From Neurospora tetraspora (taxonomy: Eukaryota > Ascomycota > Sordariomycetes > Sordariales > Sordariaceae): a stretch of 64,000 nt of DNA. A program made the position numbers and the translations under genes. The notes under the pieces were generated by a model. The model ran no database searches. It had not been told where the DNA came from and was given only the letters and a program-made list of their open reading frames with translations. The DNA lies in the NCBI RefSeq assembly GCF_033439725.1, contig NW_026944383.1:4340001-4404000 (forward strand), in the 5' to 3' direction. This document shows, piece by piece, positions 1 to 11,493 of the stretch. Each line of letters begins with the position of its first letter. Positions within the stretch are counted from its first letter, which is position 1.

Positions 1-1712
1 CAATCTATGGTGATAAGGCTATGTAAGTTTGCTCAGGCTTAAGCCTTCTCAACCTTAAAAGAAGTACTAGGGCCTTCGTAGAGTATCTTCTTGAAATCAT
101 TCATATTGTACTATGAGTGTTTCGAACTTCTTTTACTCATTTCGGTGGCCATTGCTCTCGTACTCTTCTTGAAAGCTTTAACACTTAGCAGATGAAGCTC
201 TAACAAAATAGGGTCTGAGCTCCAATCTGGAAAGGCAGGGATCATGGAACCTCTTTCAAGCCTTTGGAACGTCCAGACGCTCGGGCCAACAACCTCGGCG
301 TTGTCCGTTCTAATTCCCATTTACAGGTATTTCTCACGTGATAGGGAGTTCCTGCTAGATTTAGTGACAGACTGACAGCCAGCGTAAGTTAAAACCTCGT
401 CTCTCCCTAAATTCTGTTGGTACCTCTACTCTTTCCCTCTCGTTAACAAGAAGGGATTCAAGCTCCCGTCCTGAAGATTGCGCGTGCAGCCGCATCCTTC
501 ATCTTGCCCCTGGCGGTTGACTCGCACCCAGTCCGATACAAACACTGTATCGTATATACAGGGCACCGTAGCAGTGGCTGCCGCTGCTACTTCAACTGGA
601 CGGTATCAAAAGAACCAAGGGGTCAAACAGGACGAACCAGAGAGGTGGGAGCAAGCTTATCATTCGAACGAAGCCATTGGAGCCCCCTATCGCTTTGTGT
701 GAAGAACCAACGACATTGAAGCTCCGTCCATCCAGACCTTTCATCTCAACAAGGCACAGCGGCAGTGCCACTCAAAGGCCCAATCGTGAGGAACGGGCGA
801 GTCCTGTTTGGGATTTGGTGGGAAAGTTTAGTTGAGCCAGCTGCACGCATGGACCACCAGGTGGCACCGGCGTACATCACTCCCCTGCTCGTAAGCGCTT
901 CCTCTCCAAGGCAACGCCAGGACTCTGGAAACGTGAGTCCCTCAAATTCTTGTTCAACCTCATTGATTTCGTACTATTGCCCGTCGCGTCTCGAAAGCGT
1001 GCTTTGCCATTTTCCATATCAGCCCTTGAAATCGCCGTCATCAACTTGCTGTTACTAGGTATGCTGCTTCTCGCTTGCTCCTTACTGTTAGCACCAACAT
1101 CACGATCGCCTCTCGACTCGGTGCCTGCCCCTCCACCCCCAAGGGCGCGAAGTTACCAAGAGCAAGTGCGCAATCCTAACTCGACAGTCGTCGGCGGCCA
1201 ATTGTCCACTTGTCCAGTCCACCTTGGAACCCCGGAATCCCTGCGCCAAAGTGCTCGACGTCACGACCAGATTACCACCGCGTACCAAGTAACATTACCT
1301 TAACTGACCCTTTTGCTTTCAACCCCTATAGTTGCCATCCGAACTGGCCAGAACCCACCCGCCCCGCGCTCCGTTCAATTAGATAGTCTTTGTCGTTGCC
1401 GTCAACATTTGGTGCAGGTAGATAACCAGGTCAGAAAGAGAAGAAAAAAAGTCGCATGAGCTAGAGCCTGCACGGAGATCGTCAGCGACAGCCAGTTCGA
1501 GCCCGCGCGCCTGCTCCCGCTCTCGCTCCCGTTTCCAGCTTCCAGCAAAAACAGGACAGTTTGTTGCAACTTGCAAAAGAACAATCTCAGAGTCCCAGCG
1601 TCGACGGCAGCGACTACACTAGCGACCAGCGACACCACTGCTCTTCCATCCCACCCACCGCCCGTATCCACTTCGCTCCATTCCCCCAGAGCCCCGTCCA
1701 CGCCAGGTCTCA
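1..1712. other. Intergenic region and long 5' leader of the FHA gene
   Basis: No reading frame here has convincing coding character. The last 300 bases or so before the start at 1713 are pyrimidine-rich and full of C-rich and CTCTC tracts, as is common in fungal promoters and leaders. A leader intron is possible (a GTGAGT-type donor near 928), but its acceptor cannot be chosen from sequence alone. Confidence 0.5.
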
Positions 1713-4159
1713 ATGACGGCTGTCGCGAATCCCCCTAGCTTCGCAAATCTCAATCGGCCGGGATGGATTAATGGCGGCCAATCGCTAAACTCGATGAACC
1801 CTGACGACAATAGAATGAACATGTTCATGTCGCGAAAAGCTCTGCAGCGATCAAACTCCTCGTCGTCGGTTTCGTCGACGGCGTCCTCCTCGTCCACCTC
1901 GACCGTGACCTCGACCGGCTCCGTCTCGACTGCGCCGACCAACGGCAGCCCCAACAGCACCAGCAGCAGCGGAAACGGAGGAAACGCCAACCCCATGTCG
2001 GTCGGTGGAGACATCGCGCCTTGGTCGAACTCACAAGCTCTGCGCAAGAAACCGCAACCAAAAAACAACACCAACACCAACTCATGGACTAATGCCAGGC
2101 CAGAAGGAGCGTCCGACTTTTCACGCTCAGCAACAGGCCGCCCGCCCATGGCGAATGGCGTCAACGGCGCGCCTCCAACTATGCACCACCAACAACAGCA
2201 GCCATCATCACAACCCCAGCCGCAGCAACAACCGCAGTCCGCCATGTCGGCGCCGAACCAGATGATGTCACAAAACAATCTCTCGAGGCCCGGCGCCGAC
2301 CAAATGGCTCCCCAACGCCAGCCCGTGCTGTCGCTGTTGTCGCTCAATGGCACCTTCGAACGCAAGACGATATCCGTCCCCTTTTACCCCGACATAATGA
2401 AAATCGGTCGACAGACAAATGCGAAAACCGTCCCTCTCCCTACCAACGGCTTCTTCGACAGTAAGGTGTTGTCGCGTCAGCACGCCGAGATCTGGGCCAA
2501 CCAAGACGGCAAGATATTTATCAAGGATGTCAAGTCGTCAAACGGCACCTTCGTCAATGGCAACCGCCTGTCGCCCGAAAATCGAGAGTCGGAACCCCAC
2601 GAGCTCCAGTCCCAAGACCATCTCGAACTCGGTATTGATATTGTCAGTGAGGACCAAAAGACGGTAGTTCACCACAAGGTCGCCGCCAAAGTCGAGCATG
2701 CCGGATTCGTTACCCAAACAAATAACCTCTTGGATATGAACTTTGGCGACCTCGATCCTTCAAATGGCGCCATGATGATGCCCATGGGCGGCATGCCGCC
2801 CTTCCGCGGTCGAGCTGGCAGCCAAGCATCTCTAGCAAGCAACGGGCGTATGATGCCTGGAAATATGGGTGGTCCGATACCCGGTATGGCGCAGCAGAGG
2901 CAGTTTTGGTTGAACCCCGTCACGACTGAACATATTGTCAAAAAGCTTCAAGTAAGTACAAGTCTCTGTCGTAGTTACTGATTCATCTGCTCACACTACA
3001 AAAGACGGAAATGCGAAATGCCAAGCTGCAGCACCACGACCTTATCCGAACGGGTCAGTTCATCACTGCCTTGGTCACGAAAGACGACATCAAGAACCAA
3101 GACAAGCCCGATGGTATCGAGCCTCCTAAACCGCATGTAAACGGCAACGTCCCCTTCAAGTCGGAAAATAGCAAGACCCGGTTCTCGGAGCCCCCTGCTC
3201 CTCCGCCATCACAGCCTCTCCCAGAGAAGCCAGATGTTGCCCGCGCTTCAGATGCGCCTTCGCTAAAACGAGGAATCACCGAGCGACCCAAATCACTCCC
3301 TTTCCCCAAGGACGCGAACGTTAATCAGGTTGTGCAACTTACGGAGGCCTTGAACTTGGCAAAGAAGGAACTGGACAGCAACAGTGCTCGGGTGCGAGAT
3401 CTGGAAAGGATGCTTAACGAGGAACGTGAAGCCAGGTTACAGGCGGAGGTTTTGATGCAAAAGATGGCAGTAAGCCAACAAGCAGTGACAAATGGCACTA
3501 GCGTGGCAGCTTTGACGAACGGCCACTCGGACCTGGAGAAGGCTTTTGAGCCACCGACGGAGCAGTCTCAGACGAACGACTTAAGCGCACTCGGCGGCGT
3601 CGAATCCGAAAAGATCCCCAAAGCGGAAACCAGCAACATCGAGGCCATGGCGGCAGCTTTCCAGGCTCGGATAGAGTCGATGACGACGGAGATGAAGGGG
3701 CTTAGGGAGCAGCTAGAAGCCTTCAGGAATAGGGCTGAGCAGGCAGAGGCAGAGCGGGATGCTGACCGCAAGACCCTCAGTCAGTTGATCTTGCAAATAC
3801 GCCAGCGGGATGAGAAGGAGCAGCAAGCCGCGGCGCGCAAATCGCGCTCGTCCTCTCGTGGTAGATCGTGCCAGGGGAGGCAAGATAAAGAGGTTGAGCA
3901 GGCATTGCCCAAGACTAATGGCGCTGCAGTGACTGGACCAACCCAGTCCGATGGTTCCTCCGAGGATCACGCTGAGGAGGTGCCCAGTTTCGCGCTGACG
4001 GACACTTTGAAACCGTCGTCCTCTTCTGCGCTAGTATACCCGCACCAGGATCGTGCGTTGATACAAGCCATGCCCTACGTATCCGTCCTTGGAGTCGTCT
4101 TCATCGGAATGGGTCTGATGGCTTACCTCAATGGGTGGCAGCCGCAGGCGAAGAACTAG
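1713..4159 (+). CDS. ham-4: FHA-domain, tail-anchored STRIPAK subunit (HAM-4/PRO45/SLMAP-like)
   Basis: Two exons, 1713-2951 and 3005-4159, join in phase 0 across a 53-nt GTAAGT...AG intron and give 797 residues. A Ser/Asn-rich N-terminus precedes an FHA domain at about 205-305, with the signature pieces IGRQTN, SRQHAEIW and SSNGTFVNGN. Coiled coils follow at about 520-575 and 627-690, and a single hydrophobic segment at about 770-790 ends the protein. FHA + coiled coil + C-terminal membrane anchor is the architecture of SLMAP/Far10, called HAM-4 in Neurospora and PRO45 in Sordaria. In that family the protein anchors the STRIPAK phosphatase/kinase complex to ER, nuclear envelope and mitochondria and is needed for hyphal fusion and fruiting-body development. 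The start ATG opens the only frame leading into the domain. The assignment rests on architecture and motifs; an alignment was not possible. Confidence 0.9.
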
Positions 4160-5716
4160 GGCAGGGCGGTATCGACACTACCACATCCCACACACACAAC
4201 TACGCACGCACACCGTATCTTCATCTCCTTTGTACAGTTTATAGGAACTTTTATACCTGAAGACTACCCATTCTCATCACATTTTTTGCACATGCACTTT
4301 CATCGTCTTCGTCTTTTCTCAAACCATATGTATTATGCACAAAATGCGGCTTATCGAACCTAGGCGGTAGGGCTTTTGACAACAGAATCATCAGGAGTTT
4401 TTATGTGAAATGGCGGCGGGTCTAGCGTGGTTTTAAAACATAACAAAGGCCTTTGATATCAGCGTTATTTTTTCTTCAACCTTCGTTTTCTGACCACGCT
4501 TTACCAGAGCTCTACCTGTCGCTTTCAAGTTTCGCTCTCTACACGAGCTAGCTTTCTTTCCCTTTGCGTTCTCTTCTTCTTTGGTCAAGTAGTACCTCAT
4601 CAAATCAACAACGGGCTGGGGACTGTTAAGAATGCTTTTGAGGTTGCTTATTTTGTTTTACAGTGGTTTCCGGTTTGCGAGTATTGAAGCGGCGGCAACT
4701 CCTTTTCATCACGTTTTACAGCTACAGTTTACAGTAGCAAAACAGCATTGCGATCGCGGTCGATGATGGGTTGGGAGAGGGAGGGACTTGTATGTATGTA
4801 TCACAACACCACAGAAATCGTTAGTAGACGCGGAGGGATGGAGGTACATCGGGAGGGCAAAAGAAGTAAATGAAGCGCAAACTATGGCTTTTCGTACATC
4901 ATTTACTTGAGGTGATCATTGCTTCCACCAACACTCTTTGAGGTGGGTCGTGAGGTGACCTGCATGGGTGGCTGACCCAGCTGATAAGATAAGGGACGGT
5001 CGCTGAGCATTGACCAACCTCACTTCACCCACCTATGGGTGACCACCTACAACAGTCCACACACCACTGCGTTTCTGGGAATCATCACGCGGGAGGGGAA
5101 ACATGGGCACACAATCGAGAACTTCGATCACACGACTATGCGACATGGCCCAGCTTTGCGTGTTTGTCACGGCGGTATGGTGGTGGAACACAATGACGTT
5201 CGCGCTCCCAGTAATTCTGTGTCACGACAGCGGGTTTGTGCCACGACGAGATTGATTTGGCGAACGATACATTCTTTACGACTGAAACTTACCAAGCCCA
5301 TCACGCACAAAACACACAGCAGACACTCGTGCATTCGATGCCACTTTTAGGACAAGAAAATGAACGGATGGAATATTTTTTATCTGAATACACCCAAGCC
5401 ATATTTTCCAAACCCTTCCTCGTTTACACGGATGGTTTCATTTAATAGGCGTTGAGTGTCCCTGCACCTCGCTGCTTCCCCTTTTTCGCCGATATGCAGT
5501 GTAGAGGTAGGTAGGTAGTATTACATATATACCGTAATTACGGTACGTCTTCCCCACCAAGACCCAGCCAGTTCCCGCTGGTTATGCACGAATTGTATTA
5601 ACGACCCCAACCATCCTTTACCATTCTTTCCAAAATCAAATCATCATCACCCCTCACTCTCCCCTTCCCAATATTACCTCCTAGCGAACGTAAAATCTTT
5701 TGAAACGACTACCTAC
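4160..5716. other. Intergenic region, no gene seen
   Basis: This holds the 3' flank of the FHA gene and then 1.4 kb without a supported gene. Small features only: GTAG/TAGG repeats near 5505-5520 and 5709-5720, and a perfect 16-bp palindrome (TACCGTAATTACGGTA) at 5530-5545. Small open frames around 5039-5445 look like chance. Confidence 0.5.
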
Positions 5717-6310
5717 CTAGGTAGCTTGCGCGCTTCTTACCTGGACGTTATCCAGACACCGGTGGTGGTGGTGCTTGGCAGTCTGCTGGCGATGGTTGCC
5801 GCCAAACTTCCTCCTCTTGGCTGGCTTCTTGGCTGCCTGGCTTCTCGGCTGGGCGCCGCCACTTCTCCTTCTCCGGGGTGAGTGGGTGACCTCGGAGGCT
5901 CGGGGGGAGTAAATGGGGGGGTTCTGGACCGGCTGGCTTGCCGGCTGCGGTCGCTCGGGATGGCGACTGGGCGTGCCGAAGCAGACGCGGCTGGCTGTCA
6001 GCTTCGGGCATAGCTGAATCACGGCCGTCAGGAGCTGGTCTTCAATTGTATGAAGATTCACCGCTGTGGAGTCGATGATGGAAAGTGTGACCGAGAAGTT
6101 GTTTCGGCTTAATCTGTCAAGAGTGTCTTGAATAAGTGGAACCGTCCGAAGGAAGAAGCTGTTGTCGGGCAGCTGTCGAACCGCGTCGGTGGACAGGATC
6201 GGATTGATGTAAAAAAGGAACTCACCCAGCACCAGGCGCCGAGGAGGGCAGCAAGGCGGCGCACCCAGGCCATGGGCAGGAAGGCGGCGCACCAACTGGG
6301 TGAGGCCCAT
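5717..6310 (-). CDS. Hypothetical protein, uncertain gene model
   Basis: A minus-strand open frame of 197 codons. The middle (about residues 28-110) looks coding: a mixed hydrophobic/polar stretch with FLFYINPIL, SFFLRTVPLIQDTLDRL and LTAVIQLCPKL. The C-terminal third is Pro/Ser/Arg/Lys-rich, and a second frame is also open there, so an intron or frame change may be missed. The first 27 residues resemble a GC-rich leader rather than protein. No family is recognised. It lies at the left border of the accessory region, upstream of another degraded frame (6442-6960). It may be a decayed gene rather than a live one. Confidence 0.3.
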   Translation of the reverse strand: MGLTQLVRRLPAHGLGAPPCCPPRRLVLGEFLFYINPILSTDAVRQLPDNSFFLRTVPLIQDTLDRLSRNNFSVTLSIIDSTAVNLHTIEDQLLTAVIQLCPKLTASRVCFGTPSRHPERPQPASQPVQNPPIYSPRASEVTHSPRRRRSGGAQPRSQAAKKPAKRRKFGGNHRQQTAKHHHHRCLDNVQVRSAQAT

Positions 6311-6441
6311 TCTCCAGCTCTGCTACAGCCGCCTGTGCGAAGACGGGCCAGCACGACCGGCGGAGGAAAGACGGTTTCGCAACGGCACGGACCCCTTTCT
6401 ATCTAAGAGGTTTCCTCGGTGATTGAGGCTGCTGCCGGTTG

Positions 6442-6960
6442 CTAATGCTGTCCAGTCTCCGTTGGTGGTGACGGTGGTGACGGTGCCCTTGGAGAGCAGA
6501 CGAAAAGAATGGTGCTGATATCACTGATGAAAATGATCGAAAGGAGATATATAAAGTCCGGGCAGGAAAATGACATACAAGAGGCGCAAGTCTTCAGTAG
6601 GCAACTGAGAAAAGCGACCATTTTCTGGTCTTCTCCATCAGCCTTGGTTAGCTCCAAAATTGCCTTGGCACGCCTGGGGGAGGACTGCGTCGTAGCCGCG
6701 GAGTCGGAAGACGAAGCTCTGTCGTCTTTGACATCGACGGTTCTTTTCTGCTACATTGCCCTCCTGCGTTGGGGAACAGGGTTATTCTCCAGGCATTCGA
6801 TGCACCTGGTCGCGCCCGGGAGATAAATGTGATTCCCGGAACACTTCACACATAGTGGAAGTGTATCCAAAAATGCAATCCAGTGGTCGGGTGGCGTGGT
6901 CGTGCAGATATTCGGCCGGCGGGTTATTTGTCGGCGTGGGGATCCATGGTGACGGTGATT
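6442..6960 (-). pseudogene. Degraded gene with a CxxC...CxxC zinc-ribbon-like segment
   Basis: On the minus strand one frame reads from about 6930 toward 6442 with protein-like composition. It contains LCVKCSGNH and, 11 residues later, RCIECLE: two CxxC pairs spaced like a small zinc ribbon. An in-frame TAG follows near 6754, after which the same frame stays coding-like to about 6615 (a Ser/Asp-rich stretch, then EDQKMVAFLSCLLKTC). No ATG was found at a sensible place upstream. It is either a pseudogene or a multi-exon gene whose introns are not obvious. The Cys pattern is seen; the zinc-binding role is inferred. Confidence 0.3.
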
Positions 6961-7438
6961 AGCGAGAAGTCCAGTGACTAGACCTTGAAGGGAGACTTGA
7001 AGTGCTCGACCTTGGGGTGCGTGAACATTTCATCGTCGCTTGCCCTCGAAGGAAATATCGCACTCGAATTTCTCACGCTGTTGGACTGTAGGCATGTCTT
7101 TGAGCGGGACGTATGACTGGATGTGAGGTGATTGGTGTTTTCATGGCTTTTCTACGATAAAAGACGAGCCAAATAATACAACAGCTTGTTGTATTTTACG
7201 GCACAAGGTTGTTGACTGAGCTCTTTGAGCCACCCTGATAGGTATACTTAGCTGATGTACGACTCATTCAAGTGTTTGAAACCACATTATTCCTCCGAAA
7301 ATCGGAGTACGTTGGCAAACTGCAGTGTTCGCTAGAACAGTGGTGGGTGGCTCCTTCCGAGGGAGGAAAAGGAATCAAAATTGACATGGAAGTCGGTACC
7401 ACTAGGTACGTTCAGGCCTCCTGCCCCTCTCCTCCACC

Positions 7439-7983
7439 CTATTCGGGCCTGGCCGCATCGAATCTGTTCTTGATTTCCCGAATTATGAACATGTGAAACA
7501 GCCACAACATTGTCTTCGTTGGGCTGCCCCTCAGACAGGCACGCTGGTCATCCAGCAGCTCTCCAAGTGTAACGCCTCGACTGAGGCGGTCTGTGACGAG
7601 CCTTCTGGCCTGCTCGGCGAGGCTGGTGCTTGGGTCCCAGTCTGCGATGAACAAATGTTAGCACCAACCGCGTAAAGGTTCAGGAGTAGGCAGAAAAAGC
7701 TACGGCTGGGCTTCGCAAGGAGGGGCGAAGCGGGGTTGGAAGACGGAGGCGGGTCATGTCATGATTGATTCTGTGAATGTGGGACGGCGCCTCGGCCAGG
7801 AATAACGACGCCTTTCATTTTGACTATGATCGGGGTATATGTCTTATTACGCCGTCTTCATCAGGTGGAATGGACTCATGGAATTTTACTTACCGCCGTC
7901 GAAGCGGATGTATCTGAAATAAGGGTCAGCTTGAGATCAGGAACGGAAAGTGATAGTTGAACCAAGTGTGGTACTTACGCCAT
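7439..7983 (-). CDS. DW/EQR family small protein, copy A
   Basis: Three coding exons on the minus strand: 7979-7983 (ATGGC only), 7894-7913 (20-nt microexon) and 7439-7641. They are joined by GT-AG introns of 65 and 252 nt in phases 2 and 1, giving 75 residues. The protein starts M-A-YIRFDGDWDPST and continues with QARRLV, LLDDQRACLR, SPTKTMLWLFH and REIKNRF. It is predicted all-helical after the DW motif, with no signal peptide or membrane segment. The structure is supported because nine other loci in the window show the same exon pattern and a 20-nt middle exon. It shares its upstream flank (about 8215-8330) with that of copy C (about 9615-9740), so the two arose by segmental duplication. 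Function unknown; the family is not one I recognise. Confidence 0.75.
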
Positions 7984-8665
7984 TGTGTTCTTTTTGAGGT
8001 GTCTTTTTCGGAGGTGGGGGTGACTTTGTGGTTTGTGCTTGTGGAAGAGGATTGACGTTATCGACTGTGCTATATACAGCAGGAAGAGGTTGGGGGCCTT
8101 CGTGGGAAGATGGTGGGAAATGGGGGAGGAGAAATTGAATGCCTTTGTAGGAAAAATGTGGGAAATGGGGAAAGAGAAAGCAAAGAATAGGGCGGGGCAC
8201 TCGCGGTCAGTGAAGCGTCTAGGGCGGTAAGATTTGGTCGCCCGGCAGAAAGGCGTGGCGTGTTCCCTTCACCGGACAGTTCTTGATATCGGACCACCAC
8301 GTGGCCCAGCTTGAGGGACGTCCGTAATGAAAAGTACGCGTGAAAGTTATACACAGCATTATGAGAAAACCCATTGCAGACACTCACGTACTGAATAACA
8401 TCCATACTACACAGTACTTGCAAACTCCTGAGTAACCTTCTTCTGGTCATTCCCTGGGTGTCTAACTTCTGCACTGTAGAACGAGAACCATGTTGACATC
8501 TCGCGAAAGGATCAAGGAGAAGAAAACGCAAAGTAGAAAACACCACCTCAACACCAAACCTTTGGTGGATAAGTACAACAGGAAACGTCGGGTCTTTCCC
8601 CCCCAATATCGCACGGCTTTTTGGATGCTCATACAAATTTGCTGAAGAACTAAAGAACTTGGCGT

Positions 8666-8898
8666 TTATGGCTGCTCGTTGCCGCTACGTTCATCTTCAT
8701 TGCCAGTTTTGCCTAAGCGTCTCAAAATCTGAACCAGAACCATGCTGTGGAACAAATAGATCATGGTTCCGTACGGGCTAACCCGGACATATGCACTCTG
8801 CTCGCACAGTAAGTCCCAGAGGTCTATGCCTCTATGCTGCCGGTCGGTAAACAGCTTCCTGACTTGTTCGAGGACACTGGTATGTTGGTAGGGTACCT
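8666..8898 (-). pseudogene. DW/EQR family body exon, 5'-truncated copy B
   Basis: This minus-strand frame opens after a proper acceptor (TTAG at 8899-8902) and encodes a complete body exon. VLEQVRKLF, LLCEQSAYVR, SPYGTMIYLFHS and VLVQILRRLG align with copy C. The usual D-W is changed (E-V-P-Y). Only about 100 bp separate it from the end of copy C, and no 20-nt microexon or ATGGC exon is found in that space, so the 5' exons are missing. The sequence just 3' of copy B (about 8595-8650) closely resembles the sequence 3' of copy C (about 8935-9000), which fits unequal crossing-over or duplication that removed the first two exons. It is probably a relic rather than a working gene. Confidence 0.6.
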
Positions 8899-9006
8899 CT
8901 AAGTACAAAAGAATATCGCTGGGTTTTTCTCTCCCAACATCGAACGGCTTTTTGGATGCCCACTCATGTAAATTTGTTGATCAGTAGAAGAACTTGGCGT
9001 TTAAAC

Positions 9007-9425
9007 CTACTCGTCTTCGCCCCGTTCAGCTTCATCGCCAGTTCCATGTCCGCCCAAACGTCTGAGAACTTGCACGAGAACCATGCTGTGGAAAAGATAC
9101 ATCATCGTGCCAGGCGTGCAGTCCTTTACGTAAGCACCCTGTTCGCAGAGTAAATCCCAGAGGCTTACGCCTCTGCTCTGCCGGTCGGCGACCAGCTCTC
9201 GCGCTTGTTTCAGGAGGTCGGTATTTGGATCCCAATCTGTGGAGAAGAAAAGACGTCAGCACCAACCGCATGGACATGGCTGAAGACCATTTGGCCTTGT
9301 GAGACCGAAAGGGAAGAATGGAATTTTCCTTACCGGAATCAAAGGTGATATGCCTGAGGGAAGCGTTAGTTCAAGACCGAGAAATCATAAATGGTTGATT
9401 GGACTAGGTGGAATGCTTACGCCAT
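9007..9425 (-). CDS. DW/EQR family small protein, copy C
   Basis: Exons on the minus strand: 9421-9425 (ATGGC), 9334-9353 (20 nt) and 9007-9236, with introns of 67 and 97 nt. The product has 84 residues: M-A-HITFDSDWDPNT, then QARELVADRQSRG, LLCEQGAYV, GTMMYLFHSMVLVQVLRRLG and an acidic tail (GDEAERGEDE). All four splice sites are canonical (GTAAGC, CAG, GTAAGG, CAG). It is closest to relic B and, through its upstream flank, to copy A. No signal peptide. The function is unknown; predicted helices and lack of export signals suggest a small intracellular protein. Confidence 0.75.
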
Positions 9426-10027
9426 GTTTCTCGTTTAAGAGCCTATCTTGTTCTGGATTGACTGGTATTTTCTTGTCTGTGGTGATGTGTGAGAATTTTG
9501 TCGAGTGTGATATATACTGGAGGAAGAATTCGGATATTCACTCAGAGAAATGGTATAAAAAAAGACTGAGGGCAATGGAAGAGCAAAAAATAGCGCGGGG
9601 TCCTCGGAGGCTGGAGCAAGTGAAGCATTTAGGGCGGTAAGGTTTGGTTGTCTGGTCGAAAACCTTGGTGTTTCCTCCCTTCACTGCAGATTTCTTGATA
9701 TTTGTACACCACGTGGTCCAGGTTTGGGGTGGCCAGTGATGGGAAGTCGAAATAGAAGGATGGAGAAGATATAGAAGTCAGATCACAGGTAAGCGAGGCC
9801 AGAGCAACATTTAAGGAGAGTACACGAAGCAGAGGACGCAGTGAGATAGAGAAATAAGCCACAAACGAGCAAAAATTCAATCCATGATTTACCAGAAGAG
9901 AGACTGTGACTAGGTAACCAGGAGCCTCCATTATGCGTGGTCCAGGTTTGCTCCTGAACCTATGTCCCGATTTGAATACCTAGGCCAGGGGCCATGCAGA
10001 GGACGTGATCCCATTGTCAGGGGGTCC

Positions 10028-10512
10028 CTACAGATACTGCAGGAGTTGACCGACTGATGTCAAGTATCCCGGCATCTCGAGCTCAGTGACAACAACGCTG
10101 TGAAACAGCCAGGCCATACTGTATAGTGGGCTGCTCTCACGAAGATCCTTTTGCTCCTCAAGGAGAATATCTCGAGTTGCGCCAGCGTCCAAAGCCTTTT
10201 GGACCAGTTCAACGGCTTGGAAGGCAAGAGATCTTTTGGAGTCCCGATCTATGTGGCACACGAGGGTCAGTAATTAGTTTATCATGTTGAGAACCGAAGG
10301 TGACAACAAGAATTAAAAACATCGGGGAATTTGCTTGCTGGCAGCCATAGAGCAGGACAAGACCGTGGGCATTGGGGAAAGTTGAGCAAATCAGGAAGAG
10401 CATTGAGTACTAACCGCGGGCAAACTCGATGAAACTGAGAAATGGCATCAGTATGATATTCGAAGCTTTCTCGACGATCAGTAGAGAGGAGGAAATGGAA
10501 TACTTACGCCAT
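10028..10512 (-). CDS. DW/EQR family small protein, copy D
   Basis: Exons on the minus strand: 10508-10512 (ATGGC), 10415-10434 (20 nt) and 10028-10248. The introns are 73 and 166 nt, the second with a GTTAGT donor. The 81-residue product reads M-A-FIEFARDRDSK, then FQAVELVQKALDAG, LLEEQKDLRESSP, SMAWLFHSVVVTELE and a non-charged tail. The tryptophan of the D-W motif is Arg here, but the gene structure, the E-Q, the F-H-S and the E-L-E positions are kept. It stands alone in its flank, 0.6 kb from copy C. Function unknown. Confidence 0.7.
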
Positions 10513-11171
10513 GTTGAAGCACTCTGTATCCTTTAACCGTGAAAGAAGACGCGGGAAAAGCAGTTTGACGGAGGGAAAACGGTCGATAAGGGGATGTCTC
10601 GATGATTTGTTGAGGATATACTAAGATAGCTAGCCAGGAGAAATTGAATCCAGTATAAATACGACAGTGAGAAGCAACAAAAAACACCACAACAGAACCT
10701 GCCTTTCAATCATTATCCCATTCACTTCCCCAGGGGTTCCTTCCTCGTGAATGACTCGATGCTCTTCACTTGCACTTGCCATCTGACCATGTATGGGCCG
10801 GAGAACGTGGGACGATGGGTGAAGGAAAGTAGCCTGAGGATTTGTGTATGTGAAGCTTTCCTTTACCGGCCACGAGTAGTTGAGGCGTTTGTCGTTTTTT
10901 GCCCATGCTTTCAAAATAATACTACCACCAACTTCTTCCATCCCCTGGCTGCCACCCCAATGATCCCAGTCAGCTCCAATGCCGCTGACCCTGCTGACGC
11001 CTTCTGCAAGCCTGGCTTGGCCATCCTCGACCTTTCACCTTCCGCGCATGCCGTACCTTTGCCCACGCGCGTTGCTTAGTCGCTGGGGCCCTGCCCAAAT
11101 ATCCCGACCGTGGCGCCCATCTGCATCCCTGTGCACCTTGCACCGTTTACATGTGCCAGTTAATCAGCAAC
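10513..11171. other. Intergenic region, no gene seen
   Basis: Upstream flank of copy D and upstream flank of the small frame at 11172. Short frames on both strands have no coding character. Confidence 0.4.
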
Positions 11172-11493
11172 ATGGCCGAGGCCGACCGCGGTACTGCCAA
11201 CTAATCGCAGTGATGATCCCCATGCCTCTTCTCGCAACCCCGAAGATGTGGCTGTCCGTGAAGATATGATCTCTATCAACGAGATCCTCGAGCACGTTCC
11301 CCGGCTCATGAAACGCGGTCGTCTCGACGGCAACTTCCTCGCCCGTTGCCTGGACCCCGACACTTCTGCTGGCCCTGCTTCTTCTTCGGGCCCCAACACT
11401 ATCGCTGGCCCTCCCGCTGCTTCTGCCGTGCAGCCCGTCGCCCCTGCTGCCCCTCCCTCCCCCGCCGGCGACTTCGTTACCAAGATCGAGTAG
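11172..11493 (+). pseudogene. Small hypothetical gene, apparently frameshifted near its start
   Basis: An ATG in a good context (AGCAACATGGCC at 11172) starts the frame MAEADRGTAN and then stops. One frame over, the reading continues at once with the same composition: N-R-S-D-D-P-H-A-S..., then SINEILEHVPRLMKRGRLD, followed by an Ala/Pro-rich tail ending at 11493. Taken literally only the second part, from an inner ATG at 11248 (81 residues), can be translated. The simplest reading is one gene of about 107 codons with a single indel near codon 10. No family recognised. Confidence 0.35.

Noticed and set aside
5530-5545. Perfect 16-bp palindrome TACCGTAATTACGGTA
   Set aside because: Single, isolated, with no flanking repeats or gene context; could be chance in AT-mixed DNA.
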